Source: Pseudomonas cannabina (GTDB lineage: Bacteria; Pseudomonadota; Gammaproteobacteria; Pseudomonadales; Pseudomonadaceae). Taken from it: a DNA stretch of 64,000 nucleotides. Every line of letters starts with the position of its first letter. The first letter of the stretch is position 1. The position numbers and the translations under genes are program-made. The DNA is taken from positions 5,386,001-5,450,000 of the forward strand of contig NZ_FNKU01000001.1 in NCBI RefSeq assembly GCF_900100365.1. The letters run 5' to 3'. The notes below the pieces were generated by a model, which saw only the letters and a program-made list of their open reading frames with translations, ran no database searches and was not told where the DNA came from. Positions 44,373 through 53,509 of this stretch are shown here, piece by piece.

Positions 44373-45467
44373 TTATTTAGGCAGCTCGGCCTTGATGCCT
44401 TCGACGTAGTAGTTCATCGACGCCAGCTCGGCGTTGGTCGCGACCACGCCGTCAGCAATCTTGACTGTGCCGTTCTGGTCCTTGATCGGGCCGGTGAACG
44501 GGTGGAATTCTCCGCTTTCGATGCTGGCGATGATTTTCTGCGCTTCGGCTTTCACGTCGGCAGGTACTACATCGCTGATCGGCAATTCGACTGTGCCTTC
44601 TTTCAGCCCACCCCAGTAATCCTGAGGCTTCCAGGTGCCTGCGATGGCGCCCTCGGCGGCCTGAATGTAATGCGGGCCCCAGTTGTTGACGATCGAAGCC
44701 AGCACCGCTTTCGGACCAAAGTGCGCCATGTCTGAAGCATAGCCCACGGCATACACGCCACGACGCTCGGCGGTCTGGATCGGCGCCGGGCTGTCGGTGT
44801 GCTGGAAGACCACGTCGACGCCCTGATCGATCAGCGCGTTGGCGGCGTCGGCTTCCTTGCCCGGATCGAACCATGAGTTGACCCACACCACTTTGATCTC
44901 GGTGCCCGGGTTGTATTTGTTCAGTGCCAGCTGGATGGCGTCGATATCGCGCAGTACTTCCGGGATCGGGAACGAAGCGACGTAACCGATCTTCTTGGTT
45001 TTGGTCATCTTCGCCGCGATGTAACCGCTGACGTAGCGGCCTTCGTAGGTGCGGGCCAGGTAAGTGCCCATGTTCTTGTCCTGCTTGTAGCCGGTCGCGT
45101 GCTCGAACTTCACTTTCGGAAATTGCCTGGCCACTTTCAGGGTCGGGTTCATGTAGCCGAAGGAGGTGCTGAAGATCAGGTCATAGCCGCCTTTGGCCAT
45201 GTTGCGGATCACCCGTTCGGCGTCCGCGCCCTCCGGCACGTTTTCCACGTAGCTGCTGATGACCTTGTCACCCAGCGCCTTGACCATCGCCTGGCGACCC
45301 TGCTCATGCTGATAGGTCCAGCCGTGGTCGCCGATAGGGCCGATGTAGACGAAGCCGACCTTCAGCGGATCGGCTGCCGAGGCGAGCAGGCTGGAGCCGA
45401 TGCCAACGACAGCGGCCATGGCACACAGCAGTTTTTTCAGGGGACGACGTGGGTTGGTCAGGTGCAT
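44373..45467 (-). CDS. BMP-family purine/nucleoside ABC transporter binding protein
   Basis: The 364-residue periplasmic binding protein has a signal peptide (about 1-32) and the BMP/PnrA fold (VGFVYIGPIGDHGWTYQHEQ start, NMAKGGYDLIFSTSFG, and WVNSWFDPGKEADAANALI). BMP proteins bind nucleosides or purines. It leads the oxygenase and adenine deaminase genes; the matching ABC ATPase and permeases are 8-10 kb away at 53510-57101. Confidence 0.92.
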   Translation of the reverse strand: MHLTNPRRPLKKLLCAMAAVVGIGSSLLASAADPLKVGFVYIGPIGDHGWTYQHEQGRQAMVKALGDKVISSYVENVPEGADAERVIRNMAKGGYDLIFSTSFGYMNPTLKVARQFPKVKFEHATGYKQDKNMGTYLARTYEGRYVSGYIAAKMTKTKKIGYVASFPIPEVLRDIDAIQLALNKYNPGTEIKVVWVNSWFDPGKEADAANALIDQGVDVVFQHTDSPAPIQTAERRGVYAVGYASDMAHFGPKAVLASIVNNWGPHYIQAAEGAIAGTWKPQDYWGGLKEGTVELPISDVVPADVKAEAQKIIASIESGEFHPFTGPIKDQNGTVKIADGVVATNAELASMNYYVEGIKAELPK

Positions 45468-45576
45468 CGGGGTCTAGCTCCTTGCGGTCTTGTTGGAGGG
45501 CATACTCCAGCAATGCAAATAACTGACCAACAGGACAACTATCCCGCCATCGCGTTTTTGATTCTGCGCAAAAGGC

Positions 45577-45668
45577 GTGGGAGCGGACTTGTCCGCAAAA
45601 AAGGCGACATATTTCCCGAAAATGAATCGTCTGAACTATGGTCTTCGCGGACAAGTCCGCTCCTACAC
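45577..45668. repeat. REPIN
   Basis: Opposed REPs TGGGAGCGGACTTGTCCGC and TTCGCGGACAAGTCCGCTCC enclose CGAAAATGAATCGTCTGAAC, similar to the spacer of the REPIN at 13131. It lies in the 416-bp gap 45468-45883, which has no gene. Confidence 0.82.
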
Positions 45669-45836
45669 AGTGCTGCTCTTGATTCTGGCCGGAGGCCGTA
45701 GGAGCGAACTTGTTCGCGAAGACTTTGGTTCAGACAATGTATTTTCGGAGGATATGCCAGCCTTTTCGCGAACAATGCGGATCGCCGCCCCGGTCGGTCC
45801 CACGGCCTTCGGCCAGAATCAAGAGCAGCGCTGTGT
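45665..45836. repeat. REP unit bounded by 38-bp inverted repeats
   Basis: Arms at 45665-45702 and 45799-45836 match at 35 of 38 positions; their inner part is CTTGATTCTGGCCGGAGGCC. Between them are REP-like GGAGCGAACTTGTTCGCGAA and CTTTTCGCGAACAATGCG. The same outer sequence occurs once at 33759 and, shortened, at 45555. No target duplication is evident. Confidence 0.65.
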
Positions 45837-45883
45837 ATAACGCGAAGTGCAGCGCAACGGTGCAGGTGCGGGCGGCAGCGCCG

Positions 45884-46675
45884 CTAACTGGTGCAGCGGG
45901 TGCTGCGTTCGACGATGCACATCGGCGTGCCGGCCACGGGTTCGCGCATGATCTGCACTTGCACATCGAAGACCTGGCAGACCAGCTCGGCGGTCAACAC
46001 GTCGCCCGGTGCGCCGCAGGTCACCAGATGTCCGCCCTGCATCACCGCCAGATGGTCGGCATAGCGGCAGGCCTGATTGATATCGTGCAGCACGGTAATC
46101 ACCGTTTTGCCTTCGGCGCTAAGCTCACGCATCAGGTCCAGCAGCTCGACCTGATGGCTGATGTCCAGGTAGGTGGTCGGTTCATCGAGCAAAACAATAG
46201 CCGCGTCCTGGGCGAGGATCATCGCCAGCCATGCGCGCTGGCGCTGCCCGCCGGACAGGTCGGACAGCGGACGTTCGGCCAGCGTGTCCAGCTCCATGCG
46301 CTGCATGGCCTGATCGACACTGCGCTGATCGGCCCCGCTCAAATGCCCCCACAAACTGTTGTGCGGGCTGCGGCCGTAAGCGACCAGTTGGCGCACGCTG
46401 ACGCCTTCGGGTATCGGCAGCACTTGCGGCAGAAACGCCACCTTGCAGGCCAGTTCCCGGGCAGACAACTGACTGTAGGCTTTGCCATCCAGGCTCAGGC
46501 TGCCCGATTGCGGGGTGAGGATGCGCGCAAAGGCTTTGAGCAGCGTGGACTTGCCGCAGCCGTTGGGGCCGATCAGCGCCGTGACCTGTCCTGCTGGCGG
46601 GCTGAACGACAGGTCCTGCACGATGCGGGTTGCGCCGTAGCCGATGTCGAGGTGCTGCGCCTTCAGAATGCTCAT
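45884..46675 (-). CDS. Fe(III)-siderophore ABC transporter ATPase (FecE-like)
   Basis: The 263-residue ATPase has Walker A GPNGCGKST (36-44), the LSGGQRQRAWLAM signature, Walker B ILDEPTTYLDI-like sequence (IVLLDEPTTYLDI), and the FecE-like VLHDINQACRYADHLAVM. It energises the two permeases encoded directly upstream. The C terminus (CIVERSTRCTS) is slightly longer than usual. Confidence 0.93.
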   Translation of the reverse strand: MSILKAQHLDIGYGATRIVQDLSFSPPAGQVTALIGPNGCGKSTLLKAFARILTPQSGSLSLDGKAYSQLSARELACKVAFLPQVLPIPEGVSVRQLVAYGRSPHNSLWGHLSGADQRSVDQAMQRMELDTLAERPLSDLSGGQRQRAWLAMILAQDAAIVLLDEPTTYLDISHQVELLDLMRELSAEGKTVITVLHDINQACRYADHLAVMQGGHLVTCGAPGDVLTAELVCQVFDVQVQIMREPVAGTPMCIVERSTRCTS

Positions 46676-46679
46676 GGGA

Positions 46680-47648
46680 TCAACCTTTGAATCGGGCCAG
46701 CAGCCAGAGAAAATAAGGAGCGCCGATCACCGCGGTGAGAATCCCGGCCGGAATTTCGCTGGGGGCGATCAGCGTGCGGCCCAGGGTATCGGCCAGCACC
46801 AGCAGCAAGGCGCCCAGCACCATCGACGCGGGCAACAGGTATTGATGATGACCGCCCACCAGCCGACGAGCCATGTGTGGCGCGACCAGACCGACAAAAC
46901 TCACCGGTCCGATGATACCGACGCCAAGACTGGTCAGCAGCACGGCGCTGCCCATCGCCAGCCAGCGAGTACGTTTCAGGCCGGTGCCCAGGCTCTGCGC
47001 GGCCTCATCGCCAAGGCCGATCAGGTTCAGTGGCTTGGCCAGCAGCAGGCTGAGCGGGATCAACAGCAGAAGCGGCGTGGCCAGCAACACGTGGTGCCAG
47101 TTGCGGCTCCACAAACTGCCGGTCAGCGCCAGCAGGGCGGTGTTGATGTCCAGCGGATTGGCCAGGATCAGGAATTCAGTGATGCTCGAGAGCGTGACCG
47201 CAATCGCCACCCCGGACAGCGCGAAGCGGACCCCGGAAAACTGCACGCCGGTGTTGTACAGCGCCAGCAGCAGTGCGCCCGCCGCGCCGCCCAGGCAGGC
47301 CACGAACGGCAGCGCTGCCACCGGCAAGTGCGGCAGGCCGATGATGGCGATGGTCAGCGCCAGCCCTGCGCCCTGGGTCACGCCCAGAATTTCCGGCGAG
47401 GCCAGCGGGTTGCGAATCACACCTTGCACGATGGCGCCCGCCAGACCAAGCGCGCAGCCGGTCATGATCGCGATCAGCCCGCGTGGCAGGCGATGATTCC
47501 ACACTTCGAAGTCCTTGCTGTCGTGGGCAATCAGGTGATCGAGCACCGCGCCGGGCGTCAGCCAGACCGTACCGGCGCTGAGGCTCAGCAGCAGGGCCAG
47601 CGCGAGCAGCATGATCAGCAAGGACAGGCGTGCGCGGGGCTGGTTCAT
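46680..47648 (-). CDS. FecCD-family siderophore ABC permease
   Basis: The 322-residue permease has about nine membrane segments and FecCD blocks: GCALGLAGAIVQGVIRNPLASPEILG, GPVSFVGLVAPHMAR (split: GPVSFVGLVAPHMARRLVGG) and the EIPAGILTAVIGAPYFLWLL end. The start overlaps the stop of the second permease gene by four bases. It is the FecD-like half of the channel. Confidence 0.93.
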   Translation of the reverse strand: MNQPRARLSLLIMLLALALLLSLSAGTVWLTPGAVLDHLIAHDSKDFEVWNHRLPRGLIAIMTGCALGLAGAIVQGVIRNPLASPEILGVTQGAGLALTIAIIGLPHLPVAALPFVACLGGAAGALLLALYNTGVQFSGVRFALSGVAIAVTLSSITEFLILANPLDINTALLALTGSLWSRNWHHVLLATPLLLLIPLSLLLAKPLNLIGLGDEAAQSLGTGLKRTRWLAMGSAVLLTSLGVGIIGPVSFVGLVAPHMARRLVGGHHQYLLPASMVLGALLLVLADTLGRTLIAPSEIPAGILTAVIGAPYFLWLLARFKG

Positions 47649-48634
47649 AGCGCGCGCCTCGCCAGAATCAGGAAGAACGGCGCGCCGATCAAGGCGGTCA
47701 CTACCCCGGCCGGCGTTTCGACCGGAAACGCCACGGCGCGGCTGATCAGGTCAGAAGCCAGCACGATGGCAGCGCCCAGCCCGGCACTGATCGGGATCAG
47801 CCAGCGGTAGTCGTTGCCCAGCCATTGGCGGGCGATGTTCGGTGCGATCAGGCCGACAAAGCCAATCTGCCCGACCGCACACACGCTGGCCCCGACCAGC
47901 AGCAGGCTGACCACGAACACCAGCAGCCGCAGCGCGCCGATGCGCACGCCCAGCGAGCGAGCTGCATCTTCACCGAGGTTGATCAGGTTCAGGCGCGGCG
48001 CGTAGGCAATCGCCAGCACCAGACCGATCAGCGTACAAGGCCAGAGCAGTTGCAATTGTTCGGCACCGACATTGGCCAGTGAACCGGCCAGCCAGTTGAG
48101 GACGCTTTGCGCCTGGGCTTCGACGAGAATGACCGTGAGGCGGGTCAATGCCGCGCAAAGTGCCGCGACCGCAACGCCTGCCAGCACCAGACGCCCTTGC
48201 GCGGTGGCGGGCGACCATGCGCCGCCAAGGCTGAACACGGTAATCCACGCCAGCGCGCCGCCGAGGCAAGTCATCAGCAGCGCGCCACCGGGGAAGGGCA
48301 GGGCGATCAGACCGGTGGAAAACAGTGCCAGCCCCAACGCTGCTCCAGCAGTAACGCCGAACAGGGACGGAGAGGCCAGACGATTACGGGTGATGCCTTG
48401 CATCAACGCCCCGGCGACCCCGAGACACGCGCCGACCAGCGCGGCGCACAGGGCGCGCGGCACCCGCAGTTGCGCGACGATATAGGCAATGTTGCCGCCT
48501 TCGCGGCCTTGAGTGAACAGCCCGTTCCAGGCGTCGACCTGCCGAATACTGAACGACGACAGGGCGAACAGCGACACCCAGAACAATCCCAGGCAGGTCA
48601 CGGTGATCACGCCTGCCATCAGCCAGCGGCGCAT
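47645..48634 (-). CDS. FecCD-family siderophore ABC permease
   Basis: The 329-residue partner permease shows GVAGALMQGITRNRLASPSLFG, GQIGFVGLIAPNIARQWLG and the end TPAGVVTALIGAPFFLILA. It lies directly after the binding-protein gene (no gap) and overlaps the next permease. Confidence 0.93.
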   Translation of the reverse strand: MRRWLMAGVITVTCLGLFWVSLFALSSFSIRQVDAWNGLFTQGREGGNIAYIVAQLRVPRALCAALVGACLGVAGALMQGITRNRLASPSLFGVTAGAALGLALFSTGLIALPFPGGALLMTCLGGALAWITVFSLGGAWSPATAQGRLVLAGVAVAALCAALTRLTVILVEAQAQSVLNWLAGSLANVGAEQLQLLWPCTLIGLVLAIAYAPRLNLINLGEDAARSLGVRIGALRLLVFVVSLLLVGASVCAVGQIGFVGLIAPNIARQWLGNDYRWLIPISAGLGAAIVLASDLISRAVAFPVETPAGVVTALIGAPFFLILARRAL

Positions 48635-49555
48635 TTACGGGTTCAGCACGGCCTTGCCGCCCTTGAGCACGGCAAGCGCATCGTCGGCAATCTGCTCGGA
48701 CGCCATGATCCCGCGATTGCGTGCCCAGCTGTCGCCATCGACTTCAGCCACCTGTTTATTGCGCACGGCGCCGAGCACCTGCCACAGCGGCTGCTTGCTC
48801 CAGCTGTCTACAATGCTCGGACGACGATAATGACCGACCAGCAGCCAGGCGGGGTCCAGCGCCAGCAGTTGCTCCAGGCTGACAAACTCGGTGGGTGCCG
48901 CTTCTTTACGCACTTCCGGCACCTGCAAGCCAATCGCTTGCAACACGCTGACTGCATAAGAGTGCGGACCATGCACCGAGAAGCTGTCTTCGCGGGCCAC
49001 ACCGAACAGCACCCTGGTGTTGGCCGGAATCTGCGCGGCGACGGTTTTCAGGTGCTGTCTGTTTTCTGCGATACGGGCCTGCATTTGCGGCCCCTTGCCC
49101 AGCGCCACGCCGATCAGCTCGGCGGATTTCAGGCTGCCTTCATAGTCTTCGCCACGCGAGGGCAGCATCAGGGTCGGCGCGAGGCTGGCCAGATCGTTGT
49201 ACAGCGCCAGATGACGACCGAGGTCGGCGATGATCAGGTCCGGCTTGAGTCGCGCGATCACTTCGATACTGGGTTGCGAGCGCAGCCCGACCGACTGCCA
49301 TTCGCCTACCGCCTTGCGCACTTTTGGCAGCACGCGATTGGCATCGCCATCGTCTGCGGCACCGACCGGCGTCACGCCGACCGAAGCCAGCCCGTCGAGA
49401 AACGAAAACTCCAGTACCACCACGCGCTTGGGGGTGTCTGGCAGATGGACCTTGTGCTGGCCGTCATCAAGATCGATGGGTGCCGCCTGGGCAGTGCTTG
49501 CCAGCAGGCTCAGCAGGCCGCAAGCCACCAGATGCGGAAGTCGAGAAGCACGCAT
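48635..49555 (-). CDS. Siderophore ABC transporter binding protein (FecB-like)
   Basis: The 306-residue class III binding protein has a signal peptide (cleaved near ASTAQA-A, residue 24), the PKRVVVLEFSFLDGLASVGV start and SIEVIARLKPDLIIAD. The frame is open to 49660, but ATG 49555 begins at the signal peptide and follows AAGGAC. First gene of the fec-like operon; no TonB-dependent receptor or sigma factor is adjacent. Confidence 0.93.
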   Translation of the reverse strand: MRASRLPHLVACGLLSLLASTAQAAPIDLDDGQHKVHLPDTPKRVVVLEFSFLDGLASVGVTPVGAADDGDANRVLPKVRKAVGEWQSVGLRSQPSIEVIARLKPDLIIADLGRHLALYNDLASLAPTLMLPSRGEDYEGSLKSAELIGVALGKGPQMQARIAENRQHLKTVAAQIPANTRVLFGVAREDSFSVHGPHSYAVSVLQAIGLQVPEVRKEAAPTEFVSLEQLLALDPAWLLVGHYRRPSIVDSWSKQPLWQVLGAVRNKQVAEVDGDSWARNRGIMASEQIADDALAVLKGGKAVLNP

Positions 49556-49676
49556 GGCAAATGTCCTTTCTAACAGAAGCAGAATCGTGAAAAACAGACG
49601 CGCCATCAAGGCCACGACGAAAACGGCGGGCACTATTTCACATCGTGGCGACGGGATCAAAAGTCATTTACGTGTG

Positions 49677-49699
49677 GGTGCAATTCTCATTCGGGTTAT
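49677..49699 (-). promoter_or_regulatory. Candidate Fur box upstream of the iron ABC operon
   Basis: On the minus strand the sequence CGAATGAGAATTGCACCC resembles half to two-thirds of the Fur consensus (GATAATGAGAATTATTATC). It is about 122 bp upstream of the binding-protein start, in an AT-richer region. Iron repression of the operon is the inference. Confidence 0.5.
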
Positions 49700-49799
49700 T
49701 TTATGAAACCTTTTGACACACACGCTACTCTGAGACGCTTCACTGTTGGCCACCTTCATGTACATCCGCGGCGATGTCGCAAGGTTTGGGGAATAAAAA

Positions 49800-50888
49800 A
49801 TGGGCGCATTGCTCAAGCAAGAAAAGTTTCTGCTGCTGGCGATCATCGCCATGTTCGTCGCCTATCCACTGGAGCACGTGCTGCTGGGCAATGGCCAGGT
49901 CGTTGCGTTGGTGTCCGGGCTCGCGCTGGTCGGCTTCATCGTCTGCGCGTCGATGCGCGTTGCCCATCACGCCGAGATGCTCGCGGAAAAAGTTGGTGAC
50001 CCCTACGGCACCATGATCCTCACGCTGTCAGCGGTGCTGGTCGAGGTGGTGATTCTGGCGATCATGATGAGCAACGAGCCATCGCCGACATTGGTGCGCG
50101 ATACGATTTACTCGGCGGTGATGCTCGACATCAACGGCATTCTGGGGCTGGCCGCGTTGATGGGCGGGATCAAGCACGGCGAGCAGTCGTATAACGACGA
50201 TTCGGCGCGCACCTACAGCGTGATGATTCTCACCGCAATGGGCGTTTCCATGGTCGTGCCCGAGTTCATTCCCGAGGGCGACTGGAAGATCTATTCGGCG
50301 TTTACCATTGGCGCGATGGTGCTGCTTTACACGTTGTTCCTGCGCATGCAGGTCGGCCCGCACAGTTACTTTTTCAGCTACAGCTACCCGGAAAAGAAGA
50401 AGCGCCAGGGCCAGGCCGAAGAGCATGAACCGGTCAATCTGACTCGCTCCATCGCGACATTGGTGACAGGCGTTGTGGTCATCGGTGCACTGGCTGAAGT
50501 GATGTCCAAAACCGTCGACCTCGGCCTGGAAGGCACAGGCGCGCCGCCGGTCATGACGGCCATTCTGGTTGCCGCCATTTCCGCCGCGCCGGAGATCCTC
50601 ACCGCCTTGCGCGCAGCACTTGCCAACCGCATGCAGTCGGTGGTCAACATCGCGCTGGGGGCCTCGCTGTCCACCGTGATTCTCACCGTTCCGGTCATGG
50701 AAGCGATGGCGCTTTACAGCGGACAGCCGTTCCAGATGGCCATGACCCCGGTACAGACCGTGATGATCTTCATCACCCTGCTGGTGTCTGCCATCAACCT
50801 CAACGACGGCGAAACCAACGCCATCGAGGGCATGACCCACTTTGTGCTGTTCGCGACGTTCATCATGCTGTCGTGTCTGGGGCTTTAG
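49800..50888 (+). CDS. Ca2+(Na+)/H+ antiporter, ChaA type
   Basis: The 362-residue antiporter of the CaCA superfamily has two alpha repeats: GDPYGTMILTLSAVLVEVVI and ISAAPEILTALRAALANRM, each with the conserved acidic residue. About ten membrane segments. It exchanges calcium or sodium for protons in the inner membrane. Divergent from the iron operon. Confidence 0.92.
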   Translation: MGALLKQEKFLLLAIIAMFVAYPLEHVLLGNGQVVALVSGLALVGFIVCASMRVAHHAEMLAEKVGDPYGTMILTLSAVLVEVVILAIMMSNEPSPTLVRDTIYSAVMLDINGILGLAALMGGIKHGEQSYNDDSARTYSVMILTAMGVSMVVPEFIPEGDWKIYSAFTIGAMVLLYTLFLRMQVGPHSYFFSYSYPEKKKRQGQAEEHEPVNLTRSIATLVTGVVVIGALAEVMSKTVDLGLEGTGAPPVMTAILVAAISAAPEILTALRAALANRMQSVVNIALGASLSTVILTVPVMEAMALYSGQPFQMAMTPVQTVMIFITLLVSAINLNDGETNAIEGMTHFVLFATFIMLSCLGL

Positions 50889-50933
50889 GGCTTCAGGTGA
50901 AGTTCTGGAAGCTCATCGTTATATACACATCTC

Positions 50934-51038
50934 GTGGGAGCGAGCCGGGCGACGCTTCGCTTGCTCGCGAAGAGGCCAGTGCAGTCCCCGGAAATGGAGT
51001 GTTTGAACCACCGCCTTCGTGAGCAAGCTCACTCCCAC
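50934..51038. repeat. REPIN, variant sequence
   Basis: A left REP GTGGGAGCGAGCCGGGCGAC, carrying an inserted GACGCTTCGC, and a right REP GTGAGCAAGCTCACTCCCAC enclose about 50 bp. The half-sites use GAGCAAGCTC instead of GACAAGTCC, a different REP subtype from 13131. Confidence 0.78.
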
Positions 51039-51099
51039 AAAGGTCTATGTCTAGCCTTCTAATGCGGTTCTTTAACCCCGTTTTTTCGGACTAGTCAGG

Positions 51100-51170
51100 A
51101 CTTGTGTATAACAATGAGCGCGGTGCATGGGCACGACAGTGAGATTATCGCTCCGCACGCTCAACCCTGA
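51100..51170. repeat. Dispersed repeat, family C, degenerate copy
   Basis: It contains TGTGTATAACAATGAGCG and GAGATTATCGCTCCGCACGC, recalling the linker and GCTCCGCACGCTC units of the other copies. It lies just beyond the end of the 8-oxoguanine deaminase gene. Confidence 0.5.
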
Positions 51171-52516
51171 ATCAACTCCCGCGCTGCCTGCCGGTGATCG
51201 GCGATCAGTTGCCTGATATCCAGCCCTTCGACCTGCCCGTCGATCACTCGCCACTGCCCGGCAATCATCACCCGGTCCGCGCGGTCCGCGCCGCACAGCA
51301 ACAGTGCCGACAACGGATCGTGGCTGCCGGAAAAACGCAGTTCGTCCAGCTTGAACAATGCCAGATCTGCCTGTTTGCCGACCGCCAGTTCTCCGATATC
51401 CGTCCGGCCCAATAGCTGTGCCGAACCCTTGGTCGCCCAGCCGAGCACGCGTTCCGGGGTGATCTTCTCGGCCCCGTAACGCAAGCGTTGCAGGTACAGC
51501 GCCTGGCGGGCTTCGAGGATCATGTTCGATGCATCGTTAGACGCCGAGCCGTCGACCCCAAGCCCCAGCGGCGCGCCCGCAGCGATCAGGTCCAGCGTCG
51601 GGCAAATGCCGGACGCCAGGCGCATGTTCGAGCTAGGGCAGTGGCAGACGCCGGTGCCCGCTGCGCCAAGGCGAGCGATTTCATCGGGGTTGAAATGGAT
51701 GCCGTGGGCCAGCCAGGTGCGCGGCCCGAGCCAGCCGACGCTGTCCAGATAATCCACGGTGCGCAGGCCGAAGCGTTGCAGGCAAAAGTCCTCTTCATCG
51801 AGGGTTTCGGCCAAGTGCGTGTGCAGGCGTACATCCAGCTTTTCCGCCATCGCGGCGCTCTCGGCCATGATCTGTGGTGTTACCGAAAACGGCGAGCAGG
51901 GTGCCAGAGCGATCTGGATCTGCGCGCCGTCGCCGCGTTCATGGTAAGTCTCGATCAGGCGCTGACTGTCGGCCAGAATCACCTCGCCCTGTTGCACGGT
52001 CTGTTGCGGCGGCAAGCCACCGTCTGCTTCGCCCAGGCTCATGGAACCGCGTGTCAGCATCGTGCGCATGCCGAGTTCGCGCACACTCTGCACCTGCACA
52101 TCAATAGCGTGTTCCAGCCCGTCCGGAAACAGATAGTGATGGTCGGCAGCCGTCGTGCAGCCCGACAGCAGCAGTTCCGCCAGCGCCACTTTGCTGGCGA
52201 CGGCGAGCTTTTCCGGCGTGAGACGCGCCCACACCTGGTACAGCGTCTTGAGCCACGGGAACAGCGGCTGGTTGACCACCGGTGCCCAGGCGCGTGTCAG
52301 GGTTTGATAGAAGTGGTGATGGGTGTTGATCAACCCCGGCAACAGCACATGCTCGTAAGCATCGAACGTCTGGGCGCAGGGCGCTGACGGTTGTTGCCCT
52401 GCGGCCAGCACTTCAGTGATGACGCCACCTTCGATCACCAGACCGCCGCGGGCGTCCAGGTCATTGGCGGTGAATACAGCAAGAGGGTTTTTCAACCAGA
52501 TACGGATCGCAGGCAT
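51161..52516 (-). CDS. 8-oxoguanine deaminase (amidohydrolase)
   Basis: The 451-residue TrzA/AtzA-like amidohydrolase has the metal site NTHHHFYQ, the GCTTAADHHYLFP block, LHTHLAET, HGIHFNPDEI, and GVDGSASNDASNM. The group to which this belongs (PA0142) deaminates 8-oxoguanine to urate, clearing an oxidation product. Its location among purine transport and adenine deaminase genes fits. Confidence 0.93.
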   Translation of the reverse strand: MPAIRIWLKNPLAVFTANDLDARGGLVIEGGVITEVLAAGQQPSAPCAQTFDAYEHVLLPGLINTHHHFYQTLTRAWAPVVNQPLFPWLKTLYQVWARLTPEKLAVASKVALAELLLSGCTTAADHHYLFPDGLEHAIDVQVQSVRELGMRTMLTRGSMSLGEADGGLPPQQTVQQGEVILADSQRLIETYHERGDGAQIQIALAPCSPFSVTPQIMAESAAMAEKLDVRLHTHLAETLDEEDFCLQRFGLRTVDYLDSVGWLGPRTWLAHGIHFNPDEIARLGAAGTGVCHCPSSNMRLASGICPTLDLIAAGAPLGLGVDGSASNDASNMILEARQALYLQRLRYGAEKITPERVLGWATKGSAQLLGRTDIGELAVGKQADLALFKLDELRFSGSHDPLSALLLCGADRADRVMIAGQWRVIDGQVEGLDIRQLIADHRQAARELIQG

Positions 52517-52637
52517 GGGCCGGCTCCTCTGAAAGGGTTCAGGGTTAGCCAGCTCAGTGATGCCCTGTCTGCTGATCCAGGGTTGCCGGGGTTTTGTGCG
52601 CCCCGGCGAAGGACGACGATTTTAGTTGAGCCGCCTG

Positions 52638-53327
52638 TTACCAGGCAATCGTCTTGCCCTGATAGTCGATGAAGTGATGCCCGCCTTTGCCAGCATAGGC
52701 ATTGAGTTGTTCTACAAGCCCGGTGGTGCTGGTCAATACGTCGATGGCTGCATTTTCACCGCCCATGTCGGTCTTGACCCAGCCCGGATGCATCGACAGC
52801 ACGGTCGGACGGTTTTCACCCAGTTCGGTGACGAAGGTGTTGGTCATCGAATTGAGTGCAGCCTTGCTGGCCTTGTACAGCGCCAGATTCGCGCCATCCG
52901 GGCAGGTGACGCTGCCCAGCCACGAACTCATGAACGCGATGACACCGGTTTGTGGACGGACCTGCGCGACAAAGCGCTCGGCCAGCCGGATCGGCGCGAC
53001 CGCGTTGGTCAGGAACAATTGGCCCAGTTCGGCCGCTGTCGACTTCGCGGCGCTTTGATGCTCTGCACCCGAGATCCCGGCATTGACGAACAGCACATCG
53101 AACACTTCGCCGCGCAGCTTCTGGACCAGCACTTCCAGCGAAGCGGTTTCGTCGAGGTCGACGGCTTCGATGCGTACGTCTTTAACCTTTCTCAGGTTTT
53201 CGGCGTTTTGCGGATCACGCACAGTCGCGGTGACTTTCCAGCCTTGCTCAGTCAAGCGCTGAACCAGCCCGAGCCCCAAGCCACGCGAGGCACCGATAAT
53301 GAGGGCGGTTTTCTGGGTAGTGGTCAT
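52638..53327 (-). CDS. SDR-family oxidoreductase (C-factor-like)
   Basis: The 229-residue SDR has the NAD(P) motif GASRGLG (12-18), NAGISG, and active-site YKASK. Length and ends (HPGWVKTDMGGENA) match the CsgA/C-factor-like branch. ATG 53327 follows AAGGAATC. Its place between the permeases and the 8-oxoguanine deaminase may be incidental. Substrate unknown. Confidence 0.9.
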   Translation of the reverse strand: MTTTQKTALIIGASRGLGLGLVQRLTEQGWKVTATVRDPQNAENLRKVKDVRIEAVDLDETASLEVLVQKLRGEVFDVLFVNAGISGAEHQSAAKSTAAELGQLFLTNAVAPIRLAERFVAQVRPQTGVIAFMSSWLGSVTCPDGANLALYKASKAALNSMTNTFVTELGENRPTVLSMHPGWVKTDMGGENAAIDVLTSTTGLVEQLNAYAGKGGHHFIDYQGKTIAW

Positions 53328-53509
53328 GAATGATTCCTTGGCAGATTGAGAGACAGATTCCATGGCAGCGCCAGCAAGATCTCTCGAACGTTTCGACCTT
53401 GCAGCGTACTCCTGCCTATGCAGTGTTGGAATCTCTATCAGCCAGAAACGTTCAAGGCAGATGCCTGATGCCGAGCATTGGCACGCTCGTCACCTTCCAG
53501 ACCCGCCCC

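Noticed and set aside
48107..49573. 488-codon plus-strand ORF opposite the iron permease and binding protein
   Set aside because: It crosses two real genes on the other strand and has the low-complexity composition of antisense frames.
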